Shown here: positions 1 to 9,314 of the stretch, piece after piece
How positions within the stretch are numbered: the stretch's first letter is position 1
How the letters are laid out: each line of letters starts with the position of its first letter
DNA from: Syntrophaceae bacterium UBA2280
GTDB taxonomy: Bacteria > Desulfobacterota > Syntrophia > Syntrophales > Smithellaceae
Direction: 5' to 3'
Length of the DNA stretch: 56,559 bases
Assembly (NCBI GenBank): GCA_002347685.1
Contig: DDWS01000060.1
Coordinates: forward strand, 1 to 56,559
Notes under the pieces: model-generated
What the model was told of the DNA's origin: nothing
Databases searched by the model: none
What the model saw: the letters and a program-made list of their open reading frames with translations, nothing else
Translations under genes and position numbers: made by a program

Positions 1-1511
1 AGCTCGATGCGGAAGGACGAATCAAATATGCCAATCCCGCGTGGGAAGAGGTTTTGGGGCACAGCATCGAACGGGATCTGCAAAACAGGAAGCTCGCCGA
101 TTTCCTGCTCAACGAAGACCGGCCGGCATTCAATGCCACCCTGCAGAGTATCCTGTCGGAAAGGCTGACGATCCGGGATAGGAACTTTACCCTGTCAAAC
201 AAAAAGCAGCTGCCGCGCTATATCACCTTTACCGGAACGCCGGATTGCGATGCGGAAGGGAATGTCATCGGCATCGTAGGCACCCTCAAGGACATCACCA
301 AATTGCGCAGCATGGAAGCGCAATTGCTGCAGGCATCCAAAATGGAGGCCGTGGGCACCCTGACCGGCGGCATCGCCCACGACTTCAATAATATCATCCA
401 GGCAATCATGGGTTATAACCAATTGATGATTTCCGGCAGACTGGGCAATGAAGCAGACATGCCCTATTTAAACAGTATCGGTGAGCTCATCACGCGATCG
501 CGTGAGCTCGTCCGTCAGCTTCTGCTTTTCAGCAAAAAGGTCGAACCCCTTCCCAGAGTCGTCAATATTAATCAGGAAATAAAAAGCATCAATAATCTGC
601 TGGTCACATCCATTCCCAAAATGATTGAAATCAAATTGGAGCTTTGTGACGACATTTTCCCGATCAAAGCGGATGCGACCCAGATCGCTCAGATCATTAT
701 GAATCTGGTCATCAATGCGCGCGACGCCATGGGCGACAGCGGCGTCATTACGATCAGGACCGCCAATCTGATCCTGCCTGAAAAAACCAGGATCCATCTT
801 ATGCATATCGGTCCCGGCGCTTACGTTCGATTTTCCGTCGCGGACACAGGCTGCGGTATGGATCCGGATCTGACCAAAAGAATCTTTGAACCTTTTTTCA
901 CAACCAAGGAACCCGGCAAAGGCACAGGCCTGGGGCTGGCGGTCGTTCAGGGGATAATCAATAATCACGGAGGGCATATCTACTGTGAAAGCGAGCCGGA
1001 TAAAGGAACGACCTTTCACATCATCCTTCCGGCATCCGCCTCAACAATAACGATGCATATGGCGCAGGAGCAGCCGAAGAAATTGGCCGGGGGAACGGAA
1101 AGAATCCTTCTGGTTGATGATGAAAAAGGCATCCTGGAGACGGTTCAAGACACCCTGAGTACCTATGGATACCGGATTGTAACGGCTCAAAGCGGCGAGC
1201 AGGCGCTAGAGCTATACCAGCAGCAGAAAGATGAAATCGATCTGGTCATTCTCGATCTGATCATGCCGGGCTGTGGCGGGAAAAAATGTCTGCAGAGTTT
1301 ACTGGAAATCAACCAAAATATAAAAGTGCTGATGACCAGCGGCCACTCCGGCACTGAACAGACAGATAATTTAATTCTTTCCGGGGCGGCGGGATTTATC
1401 CATAAACCCTATCGCCCTGAAGACTTGCTTTTCACAATCCGGGAAATCCTCGACAGGGGGTGTCATTCTGACAGCGGACGGGTTCCCTTGCATAACAGTA
1501 GCGGCGTATAG
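1..1511 (+). CDS. Hybrid PAS-sensor histidine kinase with C-terminal receiver (5' truncated)
   Basis: The reading frame is open from base 3 and the first visible residues (YANPAWEEVLGHS) are the middle of a PAS domain, so the true start lies left of the window. Order: PAS remnant, HisKA box with phospho-acceptor His in GGIAHDFNNI, HATPase_c with N box (NLVINARDAM), G1 (DTGCGMD), F box (FEPFFTTK) and G2 (GKGTGLGLAVV), then a receiver domain (LLVDDEKG, phospho-Asp in LVILDLIMPG, conserved Lys in IHKPYRP). It is therefore a cytosolic hybrid kinase that would autophosphorylate and relay to its own receiver. No output domain is visible. Its 3' end overlaps the convergent methyltransferase gene by about 49 bp. 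The signal sensed cannot be told. Confidence 0.93.
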   Translation, partial: LDAEGRIKYANPAWEEVLGHSIERDLQNRKLADFLLNEDRPAFNATLQSILSERLTIRDRNFTLSNKKQLPRYITFTGTPDCDAEGNVIGIVGTLKDITKLRSMEAQLLQASKMEAVGTLTGGIAHDFNNIIQAIMGYNQLMISGRLGNEADMPYLNSIGELITRSRELVRQLLLFSKKVEPLPRVVNINQEIKSINNLLVTSIPKMIEIKLELCDDIFPIKADATQIAQIIMNLVINARDAMGDSGVITIRTANLILPEKTRIHLMHIGPGAYVRFSVADTGCGMDPDLTKRIFEPFFTTKEPGKGTGLGLAVVQGIINNHGGHIYCESEPDKGTTFHIILPASASTITMHMAQEQPKKLAGGTERILLVDDEKGILETVQDTLSTYGYRIVTAQSGEQALELYQQQKDEIDLVILDLIMPGCGGKKCLQSLLEINQNIKVLMTSGHSGTEQTDNLILSGAAGFIHKPYRPEDLLFTIREILDRGCHSDSGRVPLHNSSGV

Positions 1512-2308
1512 GTAAATCGTCTCGGATCCAAAAGGTATTCTTCAAGATCACCGAAAAACCGCCGCTGACCACCCGGGTACTGATCAATCAGCGTTTTTGA
1601 TTTTTTTGCCGCAATCTCCAGTTTTTTAGTCAGGTTATATCTGTCCTTTTCTCTGATTTCGCCAAAGATCAGGTTATGCGCCATCAGCTCCACATCAATA
1701 TTTTGAAATCCGGCGTCATAGAGAAAGGAATAAAGCTTGCGTCCGACAAAAGAATCAAAGTCATGCTGCTCATCGAGGGCACTCATAATCCCGGCAAGAA
1801 CACTCGCAAGAGGCGCGGGCATCTCGTAGTGGATCAGGCAACTGAAATCCAGGTCGATCAGGCATAAAGTACCGCCCGGCTTAAGAGACTTTTTGAGATT
1901 GCTGACAATCACAGGCGCATGCTGCCGGAAATATTCCAGAACAAACCTCACCCAGATGAGATCGAATTCGCCGAGTGCATCCATCGGCTCACATAAGTCT
2001 TGAAGACTAAATTCGATCCCCCGTTTGCCGCCATAGTGCTCATTGGCATAAGCGATGCGCTGCGGGGAAAAATCAATCCCCACAATGCTGCCTTGCGGTT
2101 GAATCATATCATACAGCAGGGATGTCGTTTTACCCGGTCCGCAGCAGCAATCCAGAATCCTCATGCCTGGCTTTACGCCGCCCCAGATGGCCTGTCTTCG
2201 CAGTGCATCAGGATCCGTTTTAAGATCCAGACGAATGGCCTCATCCTCGCTTTCCATAAGATAATCTCCAGAAGATAAGTGACTTCCTGTCGCTTTTTTC
2301 TTTTTCAT
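1463..2308 (-). CDS. Class I SAM-dependent methyltransferase
   Basis: About 281 aa. A Rossmann methyltransferase core is clear: motif I with the SAM-binding glycine loop (ILDCCCGPGKTT), acidic motif II (IVGIDFSP), then post-I motifs around LIWVRFVLEY and a LKPGGTLCLIDLD strand. The start is set at 2308 (MKKKKATG) because GGGAGAGG lies just upstream; an in-frame start nine codons earlier has no ribosome binding site. The N-terminus is Lys-rich. It sits last in a minus-strand series after the HDOD gene (54-bp gap). The substrate is unknown; the fold resembles UbiE/SmtA-type small-molecule methyltransferases. Confidence 0.85.
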   Translation of the reverse strand: MKKKKATGSHLSSGDYLMESEDEAIRLDLKTDPDALRRQAIWGGVKPGMRILDCCCGPGKTTSLLYDMIQPQGSIVGIDFSPQRIAYANEHYGGKRGIEFSLQDLCEPMDALGEFDLIWVRFVLEYFRQHAPVIVSNLKKSLKPGGTLCLIDLDFSCLIHYEMPAPLASVLAGIMSALDEQHDFDSFVGRKLYSFLYDAGFQNIDVELMAHNLIFGEIREKDRYNLTKKLEIAAKKSKTLIDQYPGGQRRFFGDLEEYLLDPRRFTYTPLLLCKGTRPLSE

Positions 2309-2362
2309 GAAACCCTCTCCCTGATGATTATTCAAATCTACAGATACCCTGATGATCTCTTC

Positions 2363-3235
2363 CTATGCCGGGGGGTTTGAACCCGCATATTCATAAACCG
2401 GAAGGATTCGTTCCTTTTTATGAATAATTCGCAGATATTTTCCCAAACCCACCGAGTTGAATTGCTCTACTATCATATGCTCCAAAGAGTGGCTCTGGTC
2501 GTACCCTTCCGGCAGGGGAAGCGCTTCAATCACCAGACGACCATGGTATTTCTGAAAGCTAACCGCAACCATATTGACCGCCAGCTGCGTGAGGCTGGCT
2601 AATGTAAAGTAATTCGCTTCGATGACAATTCCGTCATGGAAAATCATGCCTTTCAGATAATCCGGCAGCGCAAATCTTTCGATGAGTCTTTCCGTTAAGT
2701 AAGTGTGATATTTTTCCACAAACGGCAAATCGATGCGCTCATCATCGGGAGCCCAACGCTTTTTGTACACCTCCATGATCATCCGGCCCGTTTCAGAAAA
2801 AAGCCCTCCCAGCTCCACTTTCTTGGCCGATTCCTCACGCATTCCAAACTGCCCGGCCATGATCTTCCCCAGCGTAGCGGCAGAAAAACAGCGCGCGAAT
2901 ATCTCTTCTATCTCCGGATCTTCATGGGCCAGCATTTTGAGGGATAAAATGAGGATCATCGCTTTTGTGTGTGCCATACCCAGACGGCTCACCACTTCGT
3001 AAAAAGTCTGAATACTGCCTTTTTTCAGACTACCCCAATAGGCAGAACTGGCATAATCAAATATCCGCATGAGGACATCACGACCAATACGGAACTTCAG
3101 GCTTTCGATCTCGTTGTTGCTGGCGTCCATATCATCGAGTACCGCCAGTACCGCAGGCGAAAAGCCCAACACGCCTTCATGCATCATTTGATCCTCAATG
3201 GCATCAAGGATCAAAAGGACCTCTGCATTTTCCAT
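2363..3235 (-). CDS. HDOD domain protein
   Basis: About 290 aa. The region around residues 20-220 matches the HDOD pattern: a short helix pair (FSPAVLAVLDDMD), the RIGRDVLMRIFDYASSAYWG segment that replaces the RDPALAARLLRLANSA block of the family, then RLGMAHTKAMILILSL and GLFSETGRMIM. HDOD proteins are HD-like domains without a full metal site, found in signalling near kinases and cyclic-di-GMP enzymes. Start 3235 is chosen for the AGGAGG five bases upstream; an in-frame ATG 11 codons earlier lacks one. It lies between the CHAT gene and the methyltransferase on the same strand, so co-transcription is likely. The function is unproven. Confidence 0.78.
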   Translation of the reverse strand: MENAEVLLILDAIEDQMMHEGVLGFSPAVLAVLDDMDASNNEIESLKFRIGRDVLMRIFDYASSAYWGSLKKGSIQTFYEVVSRLGMAHTKAMILILSLKMLAHEDPEIEEIFARCFSAATLGKIMAGQFGMREESAKKVELGGLFSETGRMIMEVYKKRWAPDDERIDLPFVEKYHTYLTERLIERFALPDYLKGMIFHDGIVIEANYFTLASLTQLAVNMVAVSFQKYHGRLVIEALPLPEGYDQSHSLEHMIVEQFNSVGLGKYLRIIHKKERILPVYEYAGSNPPA

Positions 3236-3289
3236 CCGGCCTCCTGTCTTTTTGCATGCAAAACCCATTCATCCGCTAACACTCCTCAA

Positions 3290-5812
3290 TCAGAAGGGTC
3301 CGGTCAGCGTGTATCCCGCCCAGTCGAAAGGCGCAAACCCGATCTGGTTCATTTCCGCCTGCGCCTGTCTTAACGCATCGGCCATGGAAAGATCCTTGTC
3401 AAGGTTTTTATAAAGCAATTCCATAAAAATCACTCTTGCCCTGCTTTCGACCCGCCACAGGGATTTGATCAGCCCCGGACTGCCGGCATAAAGGAAAGCC
3501 CGGTTAAACAAAGCGATTTCGGAACCGTTTGATACCACACCCGCCTCCGACTGACTGGCACTCACCACAACGCCATGGCCGGATAACTGCCACCCGAAGA
3601 CGTCCTCCAGATTGAGAAACGCCGGGTTTGCCCCGGCCGGTGATCCGGAAAAGCCGGACATCATCGGCTCATCTTGCCTGATCATCGCGCGTGCTGCAAA
3701 ATGAATGAAGTCATAATCTCCGGCCGACTGATTGATGATCCCCTTTGCCGCATCCCCGGCAGGAAGAATATCCGTACGGGGAAATGATCGTCGAACCGCC
3801 TGTATTTCATCTTGAACAAAGGCCAGATTGGCCTTTGTATCCGCCCACACAAGGATTCTTATACCCTGTGACGGTTGTTTCTTCAATGCATATTTCAAAG
3901 CGCCTGCCTGCGGTAAATCAAAAACGGAAAAACCTTCTATGAGAAACTCTCTTTTATTACTCATTGCCGCAAACGGCAGGTAATGCAGCGCGTCATGGAG
4001 AACGAGGCCGATCCGGTCGCCGGACACCAGACCGATGAACGGTTTGAGAAACCAGGTATAGGCCTTCTCGGATAACAATTCTGTTTGCTTTTTATCCCTT
4101 TGCCGGATCGCTTTACGCAGCGCCAAAACCAGAGCGGCAACCTCCTCTCTGTTTTTATCAACCCTCATCATACGGAAATGATTCCGGTTGATCACCCAAA
4201 TATAGAAAGATCGATTGGCAACGTAATAGCAAAACAGTGTTGTATTGGGGTCCAGCAAATGATGAATTTCCTGCAGGTCGGGAGATTCAGCCCGGAAAAG
4301 AGCATACAATTCCTCATTATGCGTTTTCATGCTGTCGAGGATTTCGCTGTACGAGTCTTGCGCACTTCTGATCTCCTTTAAAGACTCTGAAAGGGCGCCT
4401 TTATCCAGGGCAATGACCGAGGCTTTTGTGTAACCGGCTGTCGTTTTTGCGGAAGCCTCATAAACATTCCGGATCCAGATGGATTCCTCAGGTGTTTTAC
4501 CGATGTCTGCATCACCAATCAGATCAATCAGCGTTCTTGCCTTTGCGCGTTCCGCTGTTTGAAGCGCCTCCCCGGCATTGCCCTGCCGCGCATGCAGAAC
4601 AATGAGATCATCGTATAAAACGCGGCTGTCAATATAGGAGATTTTACGCCAGGCCTCTATTGTCTCTCCGGCGGCATGGGACTCCAGAAGATGGATGGCA
4701 AAGCCGAGCAGCCCAACCGCCGCCTTCAAGTCGCCCCGGCTCAGCTCATAACGCGATAACAGAAATCTGCCCCATATCCGGTAAGCCTGTAAGTGGTATT
4801 GATCGGCCAGATCAATTAACCGGCGCGCAGCTTGAATTCCCGCTTCTTTGTCCTTCACCGGCAGATGTGCCACTGTGGACAAAAAGAGGGTTTCGATCTC
4901 TCCTGCGGTGAGCAACCTGTCTTTCGCCGTCCGCAGCGCCGCATCAAAACCGGCGGCGGCATCCACGTATTTCCCCTCCAGAGCATCACATAGGGCCAGA
5001 TGGTTTCCTGCCTGAACGTCTATGACGTCAAAGGCCTCCTCAGGAAGACAATGTCCCAGATTTGACTTCCGTATAAGAGCGTTGAGCGCCACCGCCTGCT
5101 GAAAACAGTCACGGCTTGAGGCGGCAAACGTTCTGTCGGTCTGGGTTTCCTGCAGATTCTCCACTTGGACATTTTTCATCAGAGAGGCGAAATGCTCTTG
5201 GGCCAGAAGGGATATCCCTAAAGCCAGCAGCGCGTCGCGCTTCAGCATCAGCAAATGATCATTGACCGAAGCCCCTTCCAGGGATTTCAGGGATTGGCGA
5301 AATAAACCGGAGGCTTTATGCGGCTCGCCCCGGAGCAAATGGTATGTTGCTTCCTGGTAGGACGCAAAAGCTCTCAGCGATTCGCTAGACAAATTCAGCC
5401 GGACGTTTTCCACCTCGCTTAGCGCCTCAGGAAATCTGCCGAACCGGCACAACAAAACGATCTTGCGGGTCACGGCCGTCGCCTCGCCTGTCCGGTCTTC
5501 ACGCTTCTGGAATTTGTCAATCGCCCGGTCATAGAAATGGAGAGATCGCAATTCATCGCCTCTGAGTTCGAAATACAGACCTACACCGACCCAAAGATCA
5601 GGCAGAGCTGAATCTGCGAGAAACGAGGCTGCTTTGATTCTTTTCACAAATGCAGGGGGAATATCGGCGTCATAGGGTCCGTCAAAAGAAACATTGACTA
5701 TCGACTCCGGAGGGACCGGAATCTTCTGGAGTGCACCTGCACAGCCGCAGGCCATCGCGAAACTCACAATCGGAAACACCCAAGTCCATTGGCGGCGCAG
5801 GGAGATTTTCAT
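3290..5812 (-). CDS. TPR-CHAT lipoprotein with degenerate catalytic residues
   Basis: About 840 aa. The N-terminus is a lipoprotein signal (basic KISLRRQW, hydrophobic stretch, then MACGCAG), so it is probably membrane-anchored. The middle is helical with TPR-like repeats (e.g. ERAKARTLIDLIGDADIG). The C-terminal ~220 residues are a CHAT domain: LHYLPFAAM, DYDFIHFAAR, LNLEDVFGWQLSGHGVVVSAS, RAFLYAGSPGLIKSLWRVES and the terminal FDWAGYTLTGPF. Active CHAT caspase-like proteases carry HxATHG and SACET; here they read HFAARA (the catalytic His is Arg708) and SASQS (the catalytic Cys is Ser753). The fold looks intact but protease activity is unlikely. Start 5812 gives the best signal peptide. It follows sufB by 35 bp. 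Confidence 0.87.
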   Translation of the reverse strand: MKISLRRQWTWVFPIVSFAMACGCAGALQKIPVPPESIVNVSFDGPYDADIPPAFVKRIKAASFLADSALPDLWVGVGLYFELRGDELRSLHFYDRAIDKFQKREDRTGEATAVTRKIVLLCRFGRFPEALSEVENVRLNLSSESLRAFASYQEATYHLLRGEPHKASGLFRQSLKSLEGASVNDHLLMLKRDALLALGISLLAQEHFASLMKNVQVENLQETQTDRTFAASSRDCFQQAVALNALIRKSNLGHCLPEEAFDVIDVQAGNHLALCDALEGKYVDAAAGFDAALRTAKDRLLTAGEIETLFLSTVAHLPVKDKEAGIQAARRLIDLADQYHLQAYRIWGRFLLSRYELSRGDLKAAVGLLGFAIHLLESHAAGETIEAWRKISYIDSRVLYDDLIVLHARQGNAGEALQTAERAKARTLIDLIGDADIGKTPEESIWIRNVYEASAKTTAGYTKASVIALDKGALSESLKEIRSAQDSYSEILDSMKTHNEELYALFRAESPDLQEIHHLLDPNTTLFCYYVANRSFYIWVINRNHFRMMRVDKNREEVAALVLALRKAIRQRDKKQTELLSEKAYTWFLKPFIGLVSGDRIGLVLHDALHYLPFAAMSNKREFLIEGFSVFDLPQAGALKYALKKQPSQGIRILVWADTKANLAFVQDEIQAVRRSFPRTDILPAGDAAKGIINQSAGDYDFIHFAARAMIRQDEPMMSGFSGSPAGANPAFLNLEDVFGWQLSGHGVVVSASQSEAGVVSNGSEIALFNRAFLYAGSPGLIKSLWRVESRARVIFMELLYKNLDKDLSMADALRQAQAEMNQIGFAPFDWAGYTLTGPF

Positions 5813-5847
5813 TGATCTACACAATCGCATAAAGATTAGAGGGTGGC

Positions 5848-6765
5848 CTATTTGAGAAATCCCTGAATGATGCGGTTAACAGCCTGGTCATAATCCAGTC
5901 CCAGGCTCATGAGCTTCGTGAGTTGATCATTCGCGATCTTGCCGATGGAGGCTTCATGGGTCAGTTCCGCATCCGGATGACCGGCCTTGAGCGACGGCAT
6001 GGTCTCATTGGTTCCGTTATCCATAATAATCGCGTCGCATTCGATGTGACCGAAACAGCGGTTTTGCGCGTCCATCATGGCATAAAAAATCTGTTTGGAT
6101 CTGCCCTTCATGACCGAACGCGAAATCATGTTGGCCCGGCTACCGGCGCCTTTCAGGACAATATTGTTCCTGGACACGGCGGTTTGATCACCGTCCGTCA
6201 AGACTCTCTCCGTAATCAGCAAAAGACTCCCGGGGCCCAATTCGGCTTCATTGAGGCGGTTGGCTTCATCGACACCGCCAATCTGGGTCAATTCCATCTC
6301 GGCACGCGCCCCTTCGGCCAGAAAGACCCTGGTTGTCGGGTTAAGACTCCTCCGGCCCTTGCCGTCACCCGATGCGTAATGCTTTTCCACATAGGTCACC
6401 GTCGCCCGCTTGCCGACCTGAAAATCATGGATACCCGCGTGTCCTTCCGGTTCGGATGAACCGCAGTGGATGCCGCAACCGGCTACAATCGTCACCTCCG
6501 CGTCGTCACCGATGATGAAGGAGTTATAAACGACATCGTAAAGACCTGCCTGACTCAAAATCACCGGAATGTGCACCGATTCGTTTTTCGTCCCGGGTTT
6601 GATGGTTACGACAATGCCTGTACCCTCGGCATTACTCTCAATATTGATATTTGCGGATACCTGACGGCTCAGGAGCTTCCCGTTTTTACGGATGTTGTAG
6701 GCCCCTTTGGGCAAACCCTCCAGATCGGCGACGGTTTTCAGCAGGTTTTTATCTATAGCATCCAG
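5848..6765 (-). CDS. sufB: SufB/SufD-family Fe-S scaffold protein
   Basis: About 305 aa, much shorter than E. coli SufB (about 495 aa) and close to the short archaeal/anaerobe SufB-type proteins. The SufBD beta-helix core is recognised from GAYNIRKNGKL, AGCGIHCG, RVFLAEGARAEM, SRNNIVLKGAGSRA, HIECDAIIMD and the C-terminal EASIGKIANDQLTKLMSLGL with the conserved E-A-IG motif. It assembles Fe-S clusters together with the SufC ATPase in the cytosol. Start 6765 has AAGGAGAG just upstream; the gene overlaps the end of sufC by 17 bp, so the two are translationally coupled. No sufS, sufU or sufE is nearby. Confidence 0.88.
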   Translation of the reverse strand: MDAIDKNLLKTVADLEGLPKGAYNIRKNGKLLSRQVSANINIESNAEGTGIVVTIKPGTKNESVHIPVILSQAGLYDVVYNSFIIGDDAEVTIVAGCGIHCGSSEPEGHAGIHDFQVGKRATVTYVEKHYASGDGKGRRSLNPTTRVFLAEGARAEMELTQIGGVDEANRLNEAELGPGSLLLITERVLTDGDQTAVSRNNIVLKGAGSRANMISRSVMKGRSKQIFYAMMDAQNRCFGHIECDAIIMDNGTNETMPSLKAGHPDAELTHEASIGKIANDQLTKLMSLGLDYDQAVNRIIQGFLK

Positions 6766-7525
6766 CATCGCGCTCTCCTTCACAACTCTCCCGATACGTA
6801 CACACACTCAAATCATCCAGAAGCGGCATCGCACCTTCCAGGTTTCCTTGATAGACGATCTTGCCCGAATGAATGATGATCACCACATCTGCCGCCTCTA
6901 AAAAGGCCCGATTATGGCTAACGACAATTGTGGTGGTGCGGTTATCCGCCAGCTCCTTTTTCAAAAGGCTTACCATCGGACCAATCGTCCACAAATCGAT
7001 CCCCGTGTCCGGTTCATCATAAATGGCAAGTTTGGGGTTGGAAGCGATCGTTGTGGCCAGTTCGATTTTTTTGATTTCACCGCCGGAAAGTTTCGCATCT
7101 ACCTCTTTATCCAGAAAGGACAAAGGGCAAATTCCCACCCGGGAAAGAATTTCGAGAAGCTTGTTTTCATCCTCGATACCCGTGGCAATGGTCAGAAGAT
7201 CCCGGAAGGTAATGCCTTTGAAACGGGCCGGCTGCTGAAAACTGTAAGCGATTCCGGCTTTGGCTCTCTGATTGATCGAAAGAGAGGTTACATCCTCTCC
7301 GTTGAAAAGGATCGCGCCTTCGGATACCGGGTTGACCCCCATGATCAATTTCGCCAACGTCGTCTTGCCGCTTCCGTTGGGACCGGTAATCGCGTAAAAT
7401 TTTCCCTTTTCGAACGTGAAACTGATTCCATCGACGATGTTTCGCTTCACCCGGCTGCCGTTTTCGTCATCTTGAACCGTAAAATACAAATCCTTTAATT
7501 CCAGCATGGGTTGCATCTGCCTCAT
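6749..7525 (-). CDS. sufC: SufC-type Fe-S assembly ATPase
   Basis: 258 aa ABC ATPase. Walker A is GPNGSGKTT, the Q-loop lies in AYSFQQPARFKG, the signature is LSGGEIKK, Walker B is LAIYDEPD followed by TGIDLWTI, and the switch His is in VVSHNRAF. FQQPARFKGITF and the DEPDTGID pattern are SufC-like rather than transporter-like. It powers cluster assembly on the partner SufB encoded immediately downstream. The start could also be the ATG at 7516 or 7507; the sequence upstream of 7525 has no strong ribosome site. With sufB it forms a minimal two-gene SUF unit. Confidence 0.9.
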   Translation of the reverse strand: MRQMQPMLELKDLYFTVQDDENGSRVKRNIVDGISFTFEKGKFYAITGPNGSGKTTLAKLIMGVNPVSEGAILFNGEDVTSLSINQRAKAGIAYSFQQPARFKGITFRDLLTIATGIEDENKLLEILSRVGICPLSFLDKEVDAKLSGGEIKKIELATTIASNPKLAIYDEPDTGIDLWTIGPMVSLLKKELADNRTTTIVVSHNRAFLEAADVVIIIHSGKIVYQGNLEGAMPLLDDLSVCTYRESCEGERDAGCYR

Positions 7526-7618
7526 TCATTGTGATGTTCAGGCTATATGCCTGTTTATTTCTTCTGTCAATAGGAAGGATAGGTTTACAGTTCTGCCTCT
7601 GGGCTCTTTCTTTTCGCC

Positions 7619-9190
7619 TCATGCTTCACCCGGCCTCTTGGGATAACCTGTGATGGCCCGGATTTCCTCGTAGAGGGGTTTGAGTTTCTTATACATTTGC
7701 TTATAAACTCGGTTATAGAGCTGATCATAGATTTTGTGCGTGTTGAGATCCGGCTCAAAAATACGTCCGACATGCGTCATTTCCGCGACTGCTGTTTTGA
7801 AATTCCGATGCAGCTTCAAGCCGACAGCTGCGTCAATGGCCGCACCGAGCCCGGATGTCTCATAGATGTGTGACCGCGCGGTGGCCATCCCGAAAATATC
7901 TGCTGTCATCTGCATAGCCGCGTCGCTTTGCGACCCACCGCCGGATACACGCAACTCTGTAATGGAAACACCGCTTCGCTTTTCCTGCCTTTCCTTGCCT
8001 TCTTTGAGGGCATAAGCCAAACCTTCGATGATTGCACGATACAGATGCGCCCGGTTGTGTACATCCCCAAACCCGATGACTGCGCCTTTGGCCTCCGGAC
8101 CCGGCACTTTGATGCCCGGCGACCAGTAAGGCTGCAAGATGAGCCCCATTGAACCCGGCGGCACTTCATGCAGCAATTCTTCGATGAGTGTTTCAACTTC
8201 AACACCACGCTCCTCGGCAATCTGCTGCTCGAGTTGGGCAAACTGTTCTTTAAACCAGCTCACCATCCAGTAACCGCGATAAATTTGAATTTCCAGACTG
8301 TAGGCGCCCGGGACGGCAGACGGATAAGGCGGAATCAGCGGAATCGCTTCAATGTATTTATAATGCGTTGTATTAATGGTGGCCGTCGTGCCGTAACTGA
8401 GACATCCGATGTGCGGTTCCAGACAGCCCGCGCCGATCACTTCACAGGCCTTATCCGCGGCCGCGGCAATCAAAGGCAGTCCTTCCGGAATGCCTGTCTC
8501 TTCCGCTGCGGCTCTTGTCACCTGCCCCAGGATATCCGCGGGCTCGATCAAATCCGGCAGCATCCGCGGATCTACCTGCGTAACCTGCCATTTCCAGTTC
8601 CAGGATGACGCCCAAGCCTTCTTTTTATAATCGAAGGGAACATAGCCGACCTGACAACCGACGGAATCTACAAACCTGCCCGTCATGCAATAGGTCAGAT
8701 AACCCGACAGAAATAGAAATTTGTGCGTCTTTTGCCAGATATCAGGCTGATGCCGCTTGATCCAGTTGCTTTCCGCTTCCGCCTGCAAATACGCCACCGT
8801 TTCGCTCATCCCCGACAGCTTGAAAGCGAGCCCCCACAAACCGCCAAGCGGCTTAAGACCGCTGGTGCGCCTCTGATCAAGCCAGACCATTGCCGGACGC
8901 AGCGGCTTTCCTGCACTATCCAGATTGATGAGCGTTGCGCGTTGTGTGGTCAGAGTCACCCCCGCAATCGCTTCTTTCGGCACGGATGTTTCCTGCCAGA
9001 GCATCTGACAGGCCTGGCACAGAGACTTCCAGTAATATTGAGCATCCTGTTCCGCCCAGCCCGGCTGCCTGGATATGTAAGGCTTAAGCGCAACACGTTT
9101 TTTGTAAAGCAAAGCGCCTTTCAAGTCAAAAATCAAGGCGCGGACGGATTGCGTTCCATTGTCTATACTGAGAATTAAGTCGCGGGTCAT
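7619..9190 (-). CDS. FGGY-family carbohydrate kinase
   Basis: 523 aa, a usual length for the family. The N-terminal ATPase motif is LSIDNGTQSVRALIFD, followed by PGWAEQDAQYYW and VTLTTQRATLINLD, and the C-terminal FGGY signature region is LRVSGGGSQSDAAMQ with a TSGLGAAIDAAVG loop. It would phosphorylate a sugar or polyol (xylulokinase/glycerol kinase-like) using ATP in the cytosol. The start has GAGGTGA upstream. It stands alone: no isomerase, aldolase or transporter is adjacent, so the substrate cannot be assigned. It is separated from sufC by 93 bp. Confidence 0.9.
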   Translation of the reverse strand: MTRDLILSIDNGTQSVRALIFDLKGALLYKKRVALKPYISRQPGWAEQDAQYYWKSLCQACQMLWQETSVPKEAIAGVTLTTQRATLINLDSAGKPLRPAMVWLDQRRTSGLKPLGGLWGLAFKLSGMSETVAYLQAEAESNWIKRHQPDIWQKTHKFLFLSGYLTYCMTGRFVDSVGCQVGYVPFDYKKKAWASSWNWKWQVTQVDPRMLPDLIEPADILGQVTRAAAEETGIPEGLPLIAAAADKACEVIGAGCLEPHIGCLSYGTTATINTTHYKYIEAIPLIPPYPSAVPGAYSLEIQIYRGYWMVSWFKEQFAQLEQQIAEERGVEVETLIEELLHEVPPGSMGLILQPYWSPGIKVPGPEAKGAVIGFGDVHNRAHLYRAIIEGLAYALKEGKERQEKRSGVSITELRVSGGGSQSDAAMQMTADIFGMATARSHIYETSGLGAAIDAAVGLKLHRNFKTAVAEMTHVGRIFEPDLNTHKIYDQLYNRVYKQMYKKLKPLYEEIRAITGYPKRPGEA

Positions 9191-9254
9191 GATTCACCTC
9201 TGGGCATAAAACGCGGACGACAGGTTCACTGAAACGAATTGGAAAGCTGCAGAA

Positions 9255-9295
9255 ATTTAAAGAGCAGGCGACTTTCGTCTGCCTGCTCTTTAAAT
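9255..9295 (-). terminator. Perfect 15-bp inverted repeat, probable terminator of the H1-like gene
   Basis: Arms at 9255-9269 and 9281-9295 are perfectly complementary with an 11-nt loop that can pair partly itself (GAC/GTC). It lies 20 bp past the stop of the H1-like gene on the minus strand. The stem ends in AAAGAG/CTCTTT, so the run of U is short (TTTAAATTT); it may stop or protect transcripts from either side. Confidence 0.6.
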
Positions 9296-9314
9296 CCTTA
9301 CATCTGGTGCGGCT

